Source: Penaeus vannamei
Lineage: Eukaryota; Arthropoda; Malacostraca; Decapoda; Penaeidae
Assembly: GCF_042767895.1 (NCBI RefSeq)
Contig: NC_091569.1
Coordinates: 12,864,709 to 12,907,208 of the forward strand
Direction: 5' to 3'
Length of the DNA stretch: 42,500 bases
The notes under the pieces are model-generated. The model did not search any database. It was not told the origin of the DNA and saw only the letters and a program-made list of their open reading frames with translations. The position numbers and the translations under genes were made by a program. Position 1 is the stretch's first letter; every line of letters starts with the position of its first letter. Positions 9,821 to 20,656 of the stretch are shown here, piece by piece.

Positions 9821-10387
9821 GTGACTTCAATTTCCAGGCCGGATCTTTCATCAACCAAACTGCCACTTCTGACTCACCGTTCCCTAATCAGCCAGTTTAA
9901 AGCTACCTTGCTGGTCGTGGCCTCTGACGTCCACCTGAGACCACCTGCGAGTGGCGACCGCTATCACCTGTATGGCCGGCCTCCTCTCGGCTTGTTGTTC
10001 GCCGGGACTGGCACTCTGGCACTGGCGTTGTGTGGCCTTGTGGTTGCTGTTTTATCCGCTTCACGACTGTCACTGCCTCTGCTCCACTCCATGACCGCCG
10101 TTGTATATCATCCACCTCATAATTGCCGCTGTCTCTCCTCCACTTCATGGCTAATATTGCATTTCCTCCACTTCCTGGCTGGCAATTTATGCCCTCCACT
10201 TTATGCCTGCCGCTATATTTGCTGTGAGCGGATCGCTTTGAATGCCGTTGGAGCGCATTTCAGGCCCTTTGTGCACCTCCTCACCTTTAACTAGCGTCGT
10301 ATCTCATCTCCTGCCTTTCAACCAGTGTGTTTCGACAACATGCTACATAGCCTGCACAACACCACGCTCAAGCTGCTCCCGCCAACT
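9821..10387. other. Unique to weakly repetitive sequence with CACCTG cluster
   Basis: An open frame of 157 codons (9821-10294, plus) spans this area. It matches nothing I recognise and partly overlaps decayed repeats of CCTCCACTTCATGGCTG type (10080-10215). Three CACCTG E-boxes lie at 9932, 9942 and 9965. I regard the frame as fortuitous. Confidence 0.4.
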
Positions 10388-10519
10388 GACACTACATGAC
10401 ACTGCGTTCTCTGCCTGTCTGCTGCTGTCGCTCCCTTCTGCCTAAATACGATCTGTCTTGTCACTTCCAACTTCCTACATCATCAAATGCTGCCCCCGCA
10501 TCTTCCTCCATCATCTCTT
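10388..10519 (+). repeat. Dispersed direct repeat, copy 1
   Basis: The segment from GACACTACATGACACTGCG through GCCTAAATACGATCT and CACTTCCAAC to CATCATC is matched in the same order by 10777-10910. Differences include CATGGCG for CATGACA and ACAATC for ACGATC. This is a diverged duplication of about 130 bases. Confidence 0.75.
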
Positions 10520-10776
10520 ACCGTCTTTCTCCTTCTCTCCCCTTTTCCTCATTCCCTTCGTTCTTCTCCACTTTCTCCGCCTTTCCCTTATTCCCCTCGT
10601 TATTCTCCACTTTCTCCTCTTTATCTTCCTTTACTTCCCCTTTCTTCTATTCCTTCCCCTTCTTCCCCTCCTTCGCCCTTTCATCCCTTCCTTCACCTCC
10701 TTCCCCTTCCTTCCTCAATCTTCACCTTTTTCACCTATTTCCCCTCCTCTCCTACGCCCTGCCTTTCCCCAAAACA
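10520..10776. repeat. C/T-rich low-complexity spacer
   Basis: TTCTCC/TTCCCC-rich plus strand between the two copies of the direct repeat. No gene. Confidence 0.75.
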
Positions 10777-10910
10777 GGCACTACATGGCGCTGCGTCTCT
10801 GCCTGCCGCTGTAGCTCACCTTCAGCCTAAATACAATCTTGCCTGCCACTTCTAACCTCTTCGGAGCTCCATCATCAACAACTGCCCTCGCTTCACCCTC
10901 GCTCCCTCCT
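10777..10910 (+). repeat. Dispersed direct repeat, copy 2
   Basis: Second copy of the repeat at 10388-10519, offset by about 389 bases. Shared landmarks are CACTACATG, CTGCGT, CTGCCTG, GCCTAAATAC and CCACTTC. Confidence 0.75.
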
Positions 10911-11100
10911 CCCTTCATCTCCCCGGCCATCCCTTTCACCCTTCCTCCTCTTCCCCTCCCCTCCCCTTCCGTCCCCCCCACCTCCACCACTCTCACCCAT
11001 CCTCCACTTCCCCCCCCTCCCTCTCACCACTCTCACCCATCTTCCGTCCGATCCATCCTCCTCCCTCTTCCTCCCCGCTCCCCCTCGCCTCATCCCTGGG
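10911..11100. repeat. C/T-rich tract with CACTCTCACCCATC duplication
   Basis: Pyrimidine-rich sequence. CCACTCTCACCCATC occurs twice, near 10986 and 11027, a local duplication of about 41 bases. Confidence 0.7.
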
Positions 11101-11194
11101 CTCGTCATATATCATAATGAGATCTCGACTAATCAAATCACTTAAACTGCACAATAGGCGGAATTACGGACAGGTGAATATACCACTTGATAGC

Positions 11195-11460
11195 TCCTAG
11201 AGAGAGAAGGAGGAGGAGGGAGGTGGAGGTGGGAGGAGGGAGAAGGAGTTGGAAGAGGGAGGTGGGAGAAGGAGGAGGAGGGGGAGGAGGGAGGTGGGAC
11301 GAGATGGAGGTGGAGGTGGGAGTTGGGAGAAGAAGGAAGAAGGGGAAGAGGGAGGTTGGAGAAGGAGGAGGAGGGGGAGAAGAGAGAATGGAGAAAGAAA
11401 GAGAGGGGACTAAAAGATAATAGGAGGAGGAAAAAAAGAGCAGAGAAAGAGAGCAGCGAG
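11195..11460. repeat. G/A-rich minisatellite
   Basis: Variants of GGAGGAGGGAGGTGGGAGAAG repeat through about 11400. The plus strand is almost free of C. No coding evidence. Confidence 0.8.
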
Positions 11461-11835
11461 TAGAAAATGGATGATACTGAGCGTATGAGTAAAAGAGCGA
11501 CAATAAGAATTACGAACGAGACAGGAACGAGAGGATTGGCCGAGAGAAGGATAGGTCGAGATAAGGAATCGAAACATGTTGCTGAGACAGAAGAGCAATC
11601 GGGCTGGAGAAGGATAAGACAATGCATAAAGATAGGACGCCGAGTGAACGCAGGCGGGATGCGGGGGATATATCGCGAGCGTGGCTGCTGAAGAGGCTTT
11701 GGTTGATAAGATTGACAACAAAAGTTTGCAACAAGTCATTAATGAGTTTGCAAAGGACCTGACGGGAACGAACAGATAGCGGAACAAGTGAGAGCGGACT
11801 TTTTTCGATATCTGAAAAGAACATGCTCACAAAGG
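11461..11835. other. A/G-leaning unique sequence
   Basis: Non-repetitive purine-leaning stretch. Open frames on both strands have no recognisable motif. Confidence 0.45.
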
Positions 11836-11837
11836 GG

Positions 11838-11841
11838 GGGG

Positions 11842-11935
<94 letters not shown>

Positions 11936-11946
11936 GCGAGAGAGAG

Positions 11947-11982
<36 letters not shown>

Positions 11983-11990
11983 GGAGGGAG
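11838..11990. repeat. (GA)n microsatellite
   Basis: Long GA array with a few GGGAGAG and GCGAG interruptions near 11922-11952, ending in GGAGGGAGGGAGG. Confidence 0.97.
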
Positions 11991-12119
11991 GACATAGAGA
12001 TTCGTTTTTTGTTAGATTACTAAAGGATATCTGCAACCTTAAATGGTGGATTAAAAAAAAACTATGTTATCGGTGTAGGAGCTTGGGGAATGAGGGGAGA
12101 GGTGTTATGGTTAGTGTGG

Positions 12120-12370
12120 TCCTGAGAGAAGGATAGGGGTGGAGGGAGGGGAGTTGAGGATGAGGATGGGAGGGGAGGAGGAGGTGCAGGTGGGTGGAGA
12201 GGAGGGGAGGAGTAGTTGAGGATGAGGACGGGAGGGAGGAGGGGGTGGAGGGAGGTGTAGGTGGGTGGGGAGGAGGACGGGAGGGGAGGGGTGGAGGGGA
12301 GGTGCAGGTGGGTGGAGAGGAGGGGAGGGGTGGAGGGGAGGTGTAGGTGGGTGGGGAGGAGGGGAGCGGC
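12120..12370 (+). repeat. G-rich minisatellite (AGGTGYAGGTGGGTGG unit)
   Basis: Four copies of AGGTG(C/T)AGGTGGGTGG lie near 12182, 12252, 12299 and 12342, separated by GGAGAGGAGGGGAGG-type spacers. GTTGAGGATGAGGA occurs at about 12152 and 12214. Dense GGG/GGGG runs on the plus strand make it a strong quadruplex candidate. Confidence 0.85.
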
Positions 12371-12399
12371 AGCGCGGGGAGACGGATGAAGTGCCCATT

Positions 12400-12848
12400 T
12401 TCCCTAGCGTCTGTATAATGGGATTAAGGTATTTTTTTGTCCAGCGTACCTGCACGGAATTTAGGATTTTCAGTTTCTACTCGCACTCCATTTATCTTTT
12501 TTTTCTCTTGTTTCCTTTCGCACGCTGTTTTCCCTGGGATGTCTGAAGGCCTAGACGCTTCAGGGTCGATGGTTGTTCCTCTTTCATCCGCTGAAACCAT
12601 CGTGGCTAAAAGTGGCAGCCATTAGGCTTAGCCACAGCTGCTGTTACTTTCATCATCAGCTGTAACGAACCGTGGTAGGCCCGCGGTTCGCTCCTTAAAG
12701 CTGTGCTCGGGCATAAGGGCGATTTTTTGACTTAGCTTAAACTGTCATCAGTGATTCTTGACTCGGCGCTCGACACGAGTTTCTCTTGCAGTTGCGTGTT
12801 TACACTCTTACGCGCGTTTCTATCGAGCACACGCGATGGGATACGCAC
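12400..12848. other. Unique island with clustered hairpins
   Basis: Non-repetitive. GTGGCTAA (12602-12609) pairs with TTAGCCAC (12628-12635). CGAACCG and CGGTTCG flank a short loop at about 12667-12690. No RNA family is recognised and no exon is supported. Confidence 0.4.
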
Positions 12849-12995
12849 CTGCATACTTACGCGCTGACTTACGCACACACACGCACGCACGCATACACAC
12901 ATGTACATGGACAAACACATACACATGAAGACGCAAGCACATGCACAACAAACACTGCGTGCATAAACGCACATACACGCACATGCACAAACACC
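12849..12995. repeat. Decayed CA/(CGCA)n array
   Basis: ACGCACACACACGCACGCACGC followed by CATACACACATG-type sequence: an old CA array with CG and TA substitutions. Confidence 0.8.
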
Positions 12996-13164
12996 GCACC
13001 GAAAAGCCCTTGCACACCGAATGGGCGCCATATCCTTCGGTGCTTCAGAGGAGACATGCAAAGGAATTTAGAATTTGCTTTGTGAAAACTCTGCCGCCAG
13101 GTGTCGCCGCGGGGCCACTCGGGCTGCGTCTCGATTAATGAGCGCGCTGATACCAGGTCATTTG

Positions 13165-13890
13165 GGTTAATATAGACAGGGAGAGAAAGGGACGGGCGGC
13201 AGGGAGGGAAAGGGAAAAGAGGCAGGAAGGGAGGACGGGGGAAGAGGGAGAGGGGGTGGGAGAGAGGAGGGAGAGAAAGTGCCGCCACAGGGAGCTTCCT
13301 CGCGAAGGTTGTGGGCAAAGAAGAGGGGAATGAGGGAGAGACGAGGACAAAGCCAGGGGGCTATTGAAAGCCAAAAGAAAGTGGAGGGTGAAAAATGCGG
13401 GAAAGTTTAGGGAGCGAGGAAGATACAGACACCGGCTGAGACGGGTTTGATGAGGGGGGAGGGAGTGAGGGGAGAGCGAGTGAATGAATGATTGAGAGTG
13501 AAAATGAGTCTGAGAATGAGAATGAGAATACTAAGGCCAAGAGCCGGAGGGGAGGAAGGAAAGAAAGAAAAGAGAGAAAGAAAGGAAGGAAAAGAAAGAA
13601 GACAGAAAATGAGAAAGAAAGGAGAGGGAATGAATGAAAAATGGGAACCAAACAGAGGTAAAAACGCAATACAAGAAAAGAAAAGAGAAATGTCGCGGAA
13701 ATAACAGAAAGGAGAAGAACAATGAAAAGAAAGGCGAAGAGACTGTGCAAACAAGGGAGAGAAAGGGAGGAAGGGAGAGCGCTAATGAGAATGAAAAGAA
13801 AAGAGATAATGAAGCCTGCCCCGAAAAAACAGAAACGGGGAAATTACGGCGGGGCGAACGCGGTGGCGAGGCGAGGCGAACGCGAGGGGT
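13165..13890. repeat. G/A-rich low-complexity domain
   Basis: About 700 bases of purine-rich plus strand. Early parts are GGGAGAGGGAG-like, 13490-13530 has AATGAGAATGAG repeats, and 13550-13830 is AAAGAAAGGAAAGG-like. The open frames (Lys/Arg/Glu forward; Ser/Phe/Leu reverse) are low-complexity artefacts. Confidence 0.8.
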
Positions 13891-14148
13891 TTTGAAATAG
13901 GAATAAAAGACAATAAGACAAAAAAAATCAATGAGAATGATTATTAGAGATGTATTTAAAAGATTTTTAAAAAATCATCGGGGGAAGTACAGATATAAAG
14001 AGACACGAAAAATGTTCTGCTGAATATGCTGATGATGTGAATTACAAGAGAAAAAGAAGAAACACGATTGGTGGAATATTTTTCTTTTCTTTTCTTTTTT
14101 AAGTCTCTTGAATGGGCGCATTCAAGCGCGGAAGGAAGGGCGAGTGAC
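13891..14148. other. A-rich unique sequence
   Basis: A-rich stretch with no recognisable gene. Confidence 0.45.
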
Positions 14149-14309
14149 CGACAGACGCACCCACGCACGCACACGCTTACGCATACCTCACACATACACG
14201 CACACGCACGCACACCCACACCTCACACACACACACGCACGCACGCACAAGCACGCACGCACACACACGCACGCACACGCACGCACGCACACGCACGCAC
14301 GCACACGCA

Positions 14310-14388
<79 letters not shown>

Positions 14389-14406
14389 TCACTCACTCAC
14401 TCACTC
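14149..14406. repeat. (CACG)n-(CA)n-(CACT)n compound array
   Basis: CACG/CGCA tetramers (14149-14330) lead into a pure CA run (about 14330-14384), followed by CACT tetramers (14383-14406). A long alternating purine-pyrimidine tract of this kind can adopt Z-DNA. Confidence 0.97.
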
Positions 14407-14812
14407 TTACACAGAAAGAGAGAGTAATGGCGAAGGGAGAATGAGAGAATTCACAAAGGGTTGCTGATAGGATTGGCGGGGTCTGTAAGCGACGAAGTCT
14501 CCGGAGTTACAAAGTAAAATTCGCGGAGTCAAAGGAGGCGGCGATATTGGCTCGGAAGTCTCAAAAGAAATTATGCTCGCGTTTCATATCTGACGATTGG
14601 CGGCGCAGTCATGGCACACCGATGTGGCCCTGGTGTGCCACTGGGGCACTCGGGGTACTCATAACCGCGCCGGCCTACTGTACCTTGGCCGCGGCGGAGG
14701 TGCATCGCCGAAGCTGCTATCAAAATGGAAATGTTTCGCGGAGGAAGCCAAGTTATTGGGTTGAATTCCTGGATCCGCCGTCTGCCGGGACGGGCGCTGG
14801 GTGTCAGGGCAA
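14407..14812. other. Unique island, no gene recognised
   Basis: Mixed, CpG-containing sequence. A 109-codon plus-strand frame (14547-14876) runs into the G-rich tract and shows no known motif. Confidence 0.45.
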
Positions 14813-14992
14813 GGGGGGAAGAGGGGGGAGAAGGGGGAAGGGGAAAGGTGAAAGGGAGGGAAGGGAGAGAGGGTGAAGGGGCGCGGTTAGAGTTAGACAT
14901 GGAGGGAGGCTTTGTTGGAGGAGGCGGGGAGGTTGAAGAAGGGGTGGGGGGTCGGGGTTGATGCTGAAAGAGGGGGGGGGGGAGTTATAGCG
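14813..14992. repeat. G-rich low-complexity tract
   Basis: GGGGAAGAGGGGGGAG-type sequence with many G runs and quadruplex potential. Confidence 0.75.
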
Positions 14993-15620
14993 TTCAGTAA
15001 CTTTGAAACCGATACAGAAATTAAGTTTTGGCACCAATATATACCCTTCCCCCGCACTATCGATCATCAGCCATTGTCTATCCTTCACGTCCAGCGCCGC
15101 CGTGAAGGAGCAGGACGTCTAAGCCAGGATTGTCATATCAGGAAAGTTGGCATAGCAAAGTAGTCTCTCAAGAGGACGACCAGTGTTTGTGCCATCAGCC
15201 TCACGTGGAAGGGGGAAGGGGGGAGGGGGGGAGAGTGCCAAACCCACGAGAGGGCTGGCGCGAAGATGGCGAATATCTTGGCACATCTCAGGACTTGGGA
15301 GGACTCGATAACTCCTACAAGGATTGCGGCCAATGTTGTCCATGATCATGAATGATGATTAAGATCCAGGATGCCGCATCTTGGACTTCCCGCAGCTTCC
15401 TGAATGGCGTGCAGAAGGCGTCGCAGCCTCCACGCGCGATTTTAAGGCGGTACACTCGATAGCATCTTCACTGCCCTCCAAGATCCCCGCCTCTCTTTCT
15501 CACGGCCTGGGAACAAGGTGCTTCGCGAGGATGGAGTGCAATTTCCTTTTTTTCTTTACTTTTTCCCGCGGATTCCCATTAGTGAAGAAGGCGAAGGTTA
15601 TTTGGTTGATTTCCTCTCTC
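14993..15620. other. Unique island, no gene recognised
   Basis: About 600 non-repetitive bases apart from a G patch at 15209-15233. Short frames on both strands lack recognisable domains or paired splice sites, so I make no gene call. Confidence 0.45.
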
Positions 15621-15894
15621 TGAAATCCCCCCCTCCTTTCTCTCTCTCCTCTCTTCTACCTCTCTTTTTTCCCTCTCATTAGCGAAAACGAGTCAGAAGT
15701 GTTATAATTGTTTTTCTTTTCTTTTTTTGTTTGTTTCTTTATCACATCGACGTAAATGAGGGTGAGAGGGTGTCAATACTTCCTTTTTAATGCTTCCTTA
15801 GAAAGGGCGGGTCGGGCGGTGACAGCCAAGCGACGGGGACAGGCGGTTATTGTGTTAGGGAAATAAAGCGCCGAATGCACCAGCGGAAATGCAT

Positions 15895-16110
15895 ACGTTG
15901 CTAGGGAAGAAATACTGAGCGCGGGGGAGAAACAGTCAAGCTGCAGGGAAGAACACTTGAAGATAAGGAAGAAATGTGTGAGTACAAAAAAGGTTTCAGA
16001 ATGCAGGGAAGAAATGCCTAAATATGGGGGGAAAATTACCAAAAATGCAGGTAAGAAACGCCCAACTCTAGGGAAAAGTACCTAAATGCAAGGAAAAAAC
16101 ATACCACAAA
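15895..16110 (+). repeat. Diverged ~22-bp minisatellite
   Basis: Copies of a unit near TGCAGGGAAGAAATGCCTAAA can be followed from about 15900 to 16100. The clearest are near 15941, 16002, 16025, 16047 and 16069. Divergence is high, so the array is old. Confidence 0.65.
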
Positions 16111-16515
16111 CAAGAATCCCACGACGAAAACAAACAACAAATCACACAGAAGAAGAAATGCAACCAATTTAAAAAGAGAAAAAAAATCGCAGCAGCTCCA
16201 TCTTGCCCGAAATTAATAAATCGGGAAAACTTAAGCTGGGGATCGCGTTGTCGGGGGAATGGAGCAAACTGATTGAAATGGGCGTTGCGAGAGGCGACGG
16301 CGGTGCGGCAGGGAGCGAGGGTCTTTGGAAGGGAAATTGCTGTAGTGTGGAGGGACAAAAAGGACGGTAAAAAAAGGGGGGGCTATTGCAGTGTCTATAG
16401 GAAATGGATTGTTTAGGAAATGGTCGCAGTTTGAAGAGGAAATGCAAATATTTGCAATAAAAATGAGTGAGTGAGGTACGTTATGTTTTGTAGTGTTGAA
16501 AGTAGATTTCGTTTA
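16111..16515. other. A/G-leaning unique sequence
   Basis: Non-repetitive apart from A-rich patches. No exon recognised. Confidence 0.45.
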
Positions 16516-16519
16516 TAAC

Positions 16520-17035
<516 letters not shown>

Positions 17036-17570
17036 TTCCTTTCTTTCTGTTTCCGCCATTTTCCCCCTTCCCCTTCCCCTTCTCTGCCTGCCCCATCCCC
17101 TTTCTTTCTTTTCCTTATTCTTTTCATCCCTTCTTATTGCCTTTTTTCTACTTCATCCCCTCTTCCTTTCCTTTTCCACAGTTCCTTCCTCATTATTCCC
17201 CTTCCCATCCCTTTCCTCCCTGCTTTCCCTTATCCTTATCCCCTCCCCCTCCTGCCTCATACCCGTTCCTTTATTTTTCTCCCTTCTCTCCCCTAATCTC
17301 TCCCTCTTTCTCTCTTCTCTTCCCTTACTTTCTCTTTTCTCCCTTCTCTCCCCTTGCTATTCTTCATGTCCTTTCTCTCCCCTTACCTCTCTTTTTCTCC
17401 CTTCTCTACCTTTCTCTTTTGCGTTATCCCTCATTTTTCTCCCTTTTTCTCTTTTTCTCTCTTCTCTCCCCTTACATCTCTTTTATCTCCCTTCTCAACG
17501 CTTGCATCTGTATCCCTCTGTCTTCCAACCCTCTCTCTCTCCTCCGTCGAACATGTCAGCGCTCTACCAA
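17036..17570. repeat. Pyrimidine-rich tract with CCCTTCTCTCCCCT units
   Basis: C/T-rich plus strand. CTCCCTTCTCTCCCCTTA-like sequence recurs, for example near 17278, 17338 and 17458, spaced by multiples of about 60 bases. Confidence 0.75.
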
Positions 17571-17624
17571 ATGATATGTAGATTTACCTTAATTGTAGCT
17601 GGGCTGAGGACCTTCCTGGGCTAG

Positions 17625-17960
17625 GAGGGGCTGGGGTGGGGAGTGGGGGGAAGGGAGGGGACGGAGGGGAGGGAGGAGGCGAGTGACGGTGATTGAGGGA
17701 ATGAGAAAGATGGGAAGGGAGGAGAAGAAAGAAGGAAGAAGGAAGGTGGAGGGTAAGAAGAGAAGGAGAAGGAGAAGGGAGGAAGGGAGGGAAGAAAGAA
17801 GGAATGAATGAAAGGAGGAGGAAAGGAAAATGAAGGAAGAGGGAAGGATGGGAAGAGTAGGAGGAAAGGTAAAGGAAGGAAAGGAAGGAAGAGGGAAAGA
17901 GGAATGAAAAGGAGGAGGAGAGAAGAACGAAGGAAGGAGAATGGATGAAGGAAAGAGTCA
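17625..17960. repeat. Purine-rich tract
   Basis: G/A-rich plus strand (GGGAGG, GAAGGA, AAAGGAAGG). It follows the C/T-rich block within about 60 bases, so strand bias flips. Confidence 0.8.
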
Positions 17961-17981
17961 GGAGGCCAAAGGTGACAGTCA

Positions 17982-17989
17982 TGACGTCA
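17982..17989. promoter_or_regulatory. CRE palindrome (TGACGTCA)
   Basis: Perfect cAMP-response-element palindrome bound by CREB/ATF proteins, in a short unique island (17960-18180). An AP-1-type TGACTCA lies about 100 bases downstream (18090-18096). Function is inferred from the motif only. Confidence 0.3.
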
Positions 17990-18179
17990 CGGTAAAGAAA
18001 GTGACTTATTTGGGTGTTCAATCGTGTGTAATTATGTCAGTGCGTCTCGTGTGACAGAATAATGGAAAGGATCATCCAGTGTTCCTTGCTGACTCATGTG
18101 TATGTATAAGCACGCATGGAAAGCTTTCATAAAGAAAGCCTGAATCCCTTTCAATTTTTTTTCGTTTTATTTTCTGGTC

Positions 18180-18780
18180 GTTTCAAGCTGTCTGTCTTTC
18201 CTTAGCTTTATCTTCCGCTTCTTCTCTTCTGTCTCCACTTCTCTTACAAATCATCTCTCCAGTGCTCTCCTCTTTCCAATCTTCTCCTTTCCTCTCACAT
18301 CCTTCCCTCTCTTCTCTTTTTCAATCCTTCCCTCTCCTCTCCTCTCCAATCATCCTCTCTCTTCTCTTCTACAATCCTCCCCTCATCTCCCCTCTCTTCT
18401 CTCCAATCCTCCCCTCTCTTCTCCTCCATCAGGCTAACTCAGACTTCAATTTCCTTCGTGCATGTCAGGCTCTCTCTTGTACCCTCACCCTTGTCTCCCC
18501 TTGTACTATCTTGTTCCCCTCTCCTTCTGTCGGTTTTAGCTTTATGTATTTTCTCTCTTGTTCTTCTCCGTCTCCTTTCCTTTCCCCATTCTTCCCTCGC
18601 TTCTTAACTCTGCTCCTTTACTTTTCCCCCTTTGCCCCGCTTTCCCTCCTCTCTTCGGCCGTTCCTCTTCTCCCCTTTACCCTCGTCCGTCGCCTCCTCT
18701 CCACTCCCCTTGTTTTCTCATTTGTCTCTTATGCACTCCTCCGTCACTTCATCTCTCCCTCCGTGTACTTACTACTTTGA
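18180..18780. repeat. C/T-rich tract with CAATCNTCCCCTCTCTTCTC units
   Basis: Pyrimidine-rich. CAATCCTCCCCTC-like phrases recur about every 25-45 bases between 18270 and 18425. No gene. Confidence 0.7.
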
Positions 18781-18914
18781 GTCAATTCCCTCCTTCCAAT
18801 CGCGCTCTCCGCTGTTCATTGATGCATTTATACGCCGTCTTTGTCAGCTGAGGGCGTGTCGATCGTTGTTCATTCTCTTTATCTCTCCTTATGTATGGGT
18901 ATTTATGTGTGTAT

Positions 18915-19100
18915 GCATATGGGGAGGAGGGGGAGAAAGGGAGAGAGAGAGTGAGAGAGTGAGAGAATGTGTGTGGGAGTATGTATGATAGAAAGAGAGA
19001 GAGAGAAAGAAAGAAAATAAGAGAGAGAGAGAGGATTATCTTTGTGTGTATGTGCATGCGTGTTTTATGTGTGCATACATGCATACGCGCACATATAAAT
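18915..19100. repeat. (GA)n then GT/CATG-rich repeat
   Basis: Interrupted GA array (18915-19033) followed by GTGTGTATGTGCATGCGTG sequence (19040-19085). Confidence 0.85.
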
Positions 19101-19387
19101 TTATGCATTGGGTGTCAGCTACTCCTCGCTCTCTCCGTATCCGCGTTCATAAATCTAGGATCGCATAATCAAGTCATGTTGACGGATTGACAGGTTAAAA
19201 TCTTATGGGCTGATCATCTCCTTTGGTCCATAATTGAACAAGTCCTTAAATGGGAGCCTCGTTTCGAAGCAGATTGACGTTTTAATATTCACCGCACTTG
19301 CTGAGCTGTTCCGCCGGGATTCGGACAGGGCCATCTACATGCTGTCTATTATTAACGAAAGGATTCTGCAGCTGCCTTTCACCTAAT
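19101..19387. other. Unique island with homeodomain/TALE-type cores
   Basis: About 290 bases of unique, AT-leaning sequence. It contains GGATTGACAG (about 19184-19193, one base from the PBX/MEIS composite TGATTGACAG) and CCATAATTGA (about 19229). No exon signals. It could be a conserved non-coding element. Confidence 0.35.
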
Positions 19388-19517
19388 GTGTTGATGGGCA
19401 TTTATGTATGTAGATATATATGTGTGTGTGTGTGTCTGTCTGTCTGTATGTATGTATGTATGTATGTATGTATGTATGTATGTATGTATGTATGTATGTA
19501 TGTATGTTACCCTGTTG

Positions 19518-19590
<73 letters not shown>

Positions 19591-19619
19591 ACGACCCTCT
19601 CTCTCTCTCTCACTCTACG

Positions 19620-19664
<45 letters not shown>

Positions 19665-19665
19665 A
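19388..19665. repeat. Compound (GT)n-(GTCT)n-(TATG)n-(CT)n array
   Basis: GT (19421-19434), GTCT (19435-19447), a long TATG/GTAT tetramer run (19447-19508) and CT arrays (19520-19665). Two identical CACTCTACGACCCTCTCTCT interruptions lie near 19585 and 19611. Confidence 0.97.
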
Positions 19666-20441
19666 TGATATATCGTATGAGCGTGTGTGTGTTTATGTAT
19701 AATGTGTATATAGGTGTTCGTAGAGTATTGCTTGATTATATATCTCTATTTATTACATGGGAGGGCCTATGCATGTGCACAAACGCACGCACATATGCTA
19801 TTTGCAATTGCGCATAATTCAAGAAAGACAGGAGCGTCTAATTTATGGATATACAGCAAGGAACGCACGAACGTCTTCGGTGTTGTCTCCACCTTTCGTT
19901 TCCATTCCTCCATTCACCCTCCCTCACCTCCCTCTCTTTTTTCTCTCGTCTCTAAATATTTCCAGTTGGTTATGACTCTGTCAATGAATCCCCTGTTTTA
20001 TGTTACAGAAGAGACTTTTTGGTAGTATTGTTGCAGTTTTTGTTTCGAAATAGCTGTTAACCAATATGCAAGCGCTATGCAGTAGTGGAGTAAACGAACT
20101 GCGGGTTGTAAATTCCGCAGACTTTACGACAAGTGTAGCTTTACGGGTGAAACACGTGTTGTATTATTTGTTGGACAGCGCGGACAAGGTTCTTGCTAAT
20201 GCTACAGATTTGGGCGTGTAGTCCCGGGATTTGTGAATGGACCTGCACAGTGTAAAGTTGCGAGACCGATTACGTTATTCAGTGATGCTGAGATCATGCT
20301 TTGTTATGGAAGAAAACAATATAACGTTTACTCGTGTCTTTCCTATATAGTGCAGGCATACCGGTATGAGCCGAATCCTTCGTTATAACATCGTGTTATT
20401 GACGTAATTTATATTCTTATTGAGCTTTTTATTCTTCTTTC
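19666..20441. other. Largest low-repeat island, upstream of the signal-peptide exon
   Basis: Apart from C/T-rich 19880-19945, this is unique sequence with balanced composition. I recognise no exon. It lies directly 5' of the best coding candidate in the window, so it may hold a promoter, a 5' UTR exon or intron. Confidence 0.4.
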
Positions 20442-20446
20442 AGTGT
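20410..20446 (+). promoter_or_regulatory. Candidate core promoter, or alternatively an acceptor
   Basis: TATATT at 20410-20415 lies 32 bases before the A of TTCAGTGTG (20442), which fits the arthropod initiator TCAGT with a normally spaced TATA-like box. The same bases read equally well as a 3' splice site: TTTTTATTCTTCTTTCAG followed by TG. No downstream promoter element is evident. Transcript data are needed to choose between the readings. Confidence 0.3.
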
Positions 20447-20545
20447 GATAATAAGAGTGAACAGTTAAAAAAGTAAGAAATAAAGATAGTGTTAGTAGAC
20501 GATGGACAAATGTGTTAAGGATTTGTAGAAAGGAAAAGAAATCGA

Positions 20546-20656
20546 ATGAAGCTTTTGTTGAAAATTAGTGCTAGTGTATTAGTGCAAAAAGTCCTGGGAT
20601 CGGGTCACTGCCAGGTCAGGCTCCTGCCTCACCTCTGGGGCGTGTACAGGGAGTGA
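20546..20656 (+). other. Short upstream open frame (36 codons)
   Basis: ATG at 20546 in weak context (C at -3) opens a 36-codon frame ending at the TGA at 20654. Its start, MKLLLKISASVLV, is hydrophobic. If the transcript includes this region, it would be an upstream ORF that reduces use of the main start at 20827. If 20444-20815 is intronic, it is meaningless. Confidence 0.2.

Noticed and set aside
9821..10294. 157-codon plus-strand ORF as a membrane protein
   Set aside because: It has some hydrophobic stretches but no known motif. It crosses decayed repeats and lacks supporting splice or promoter signals.
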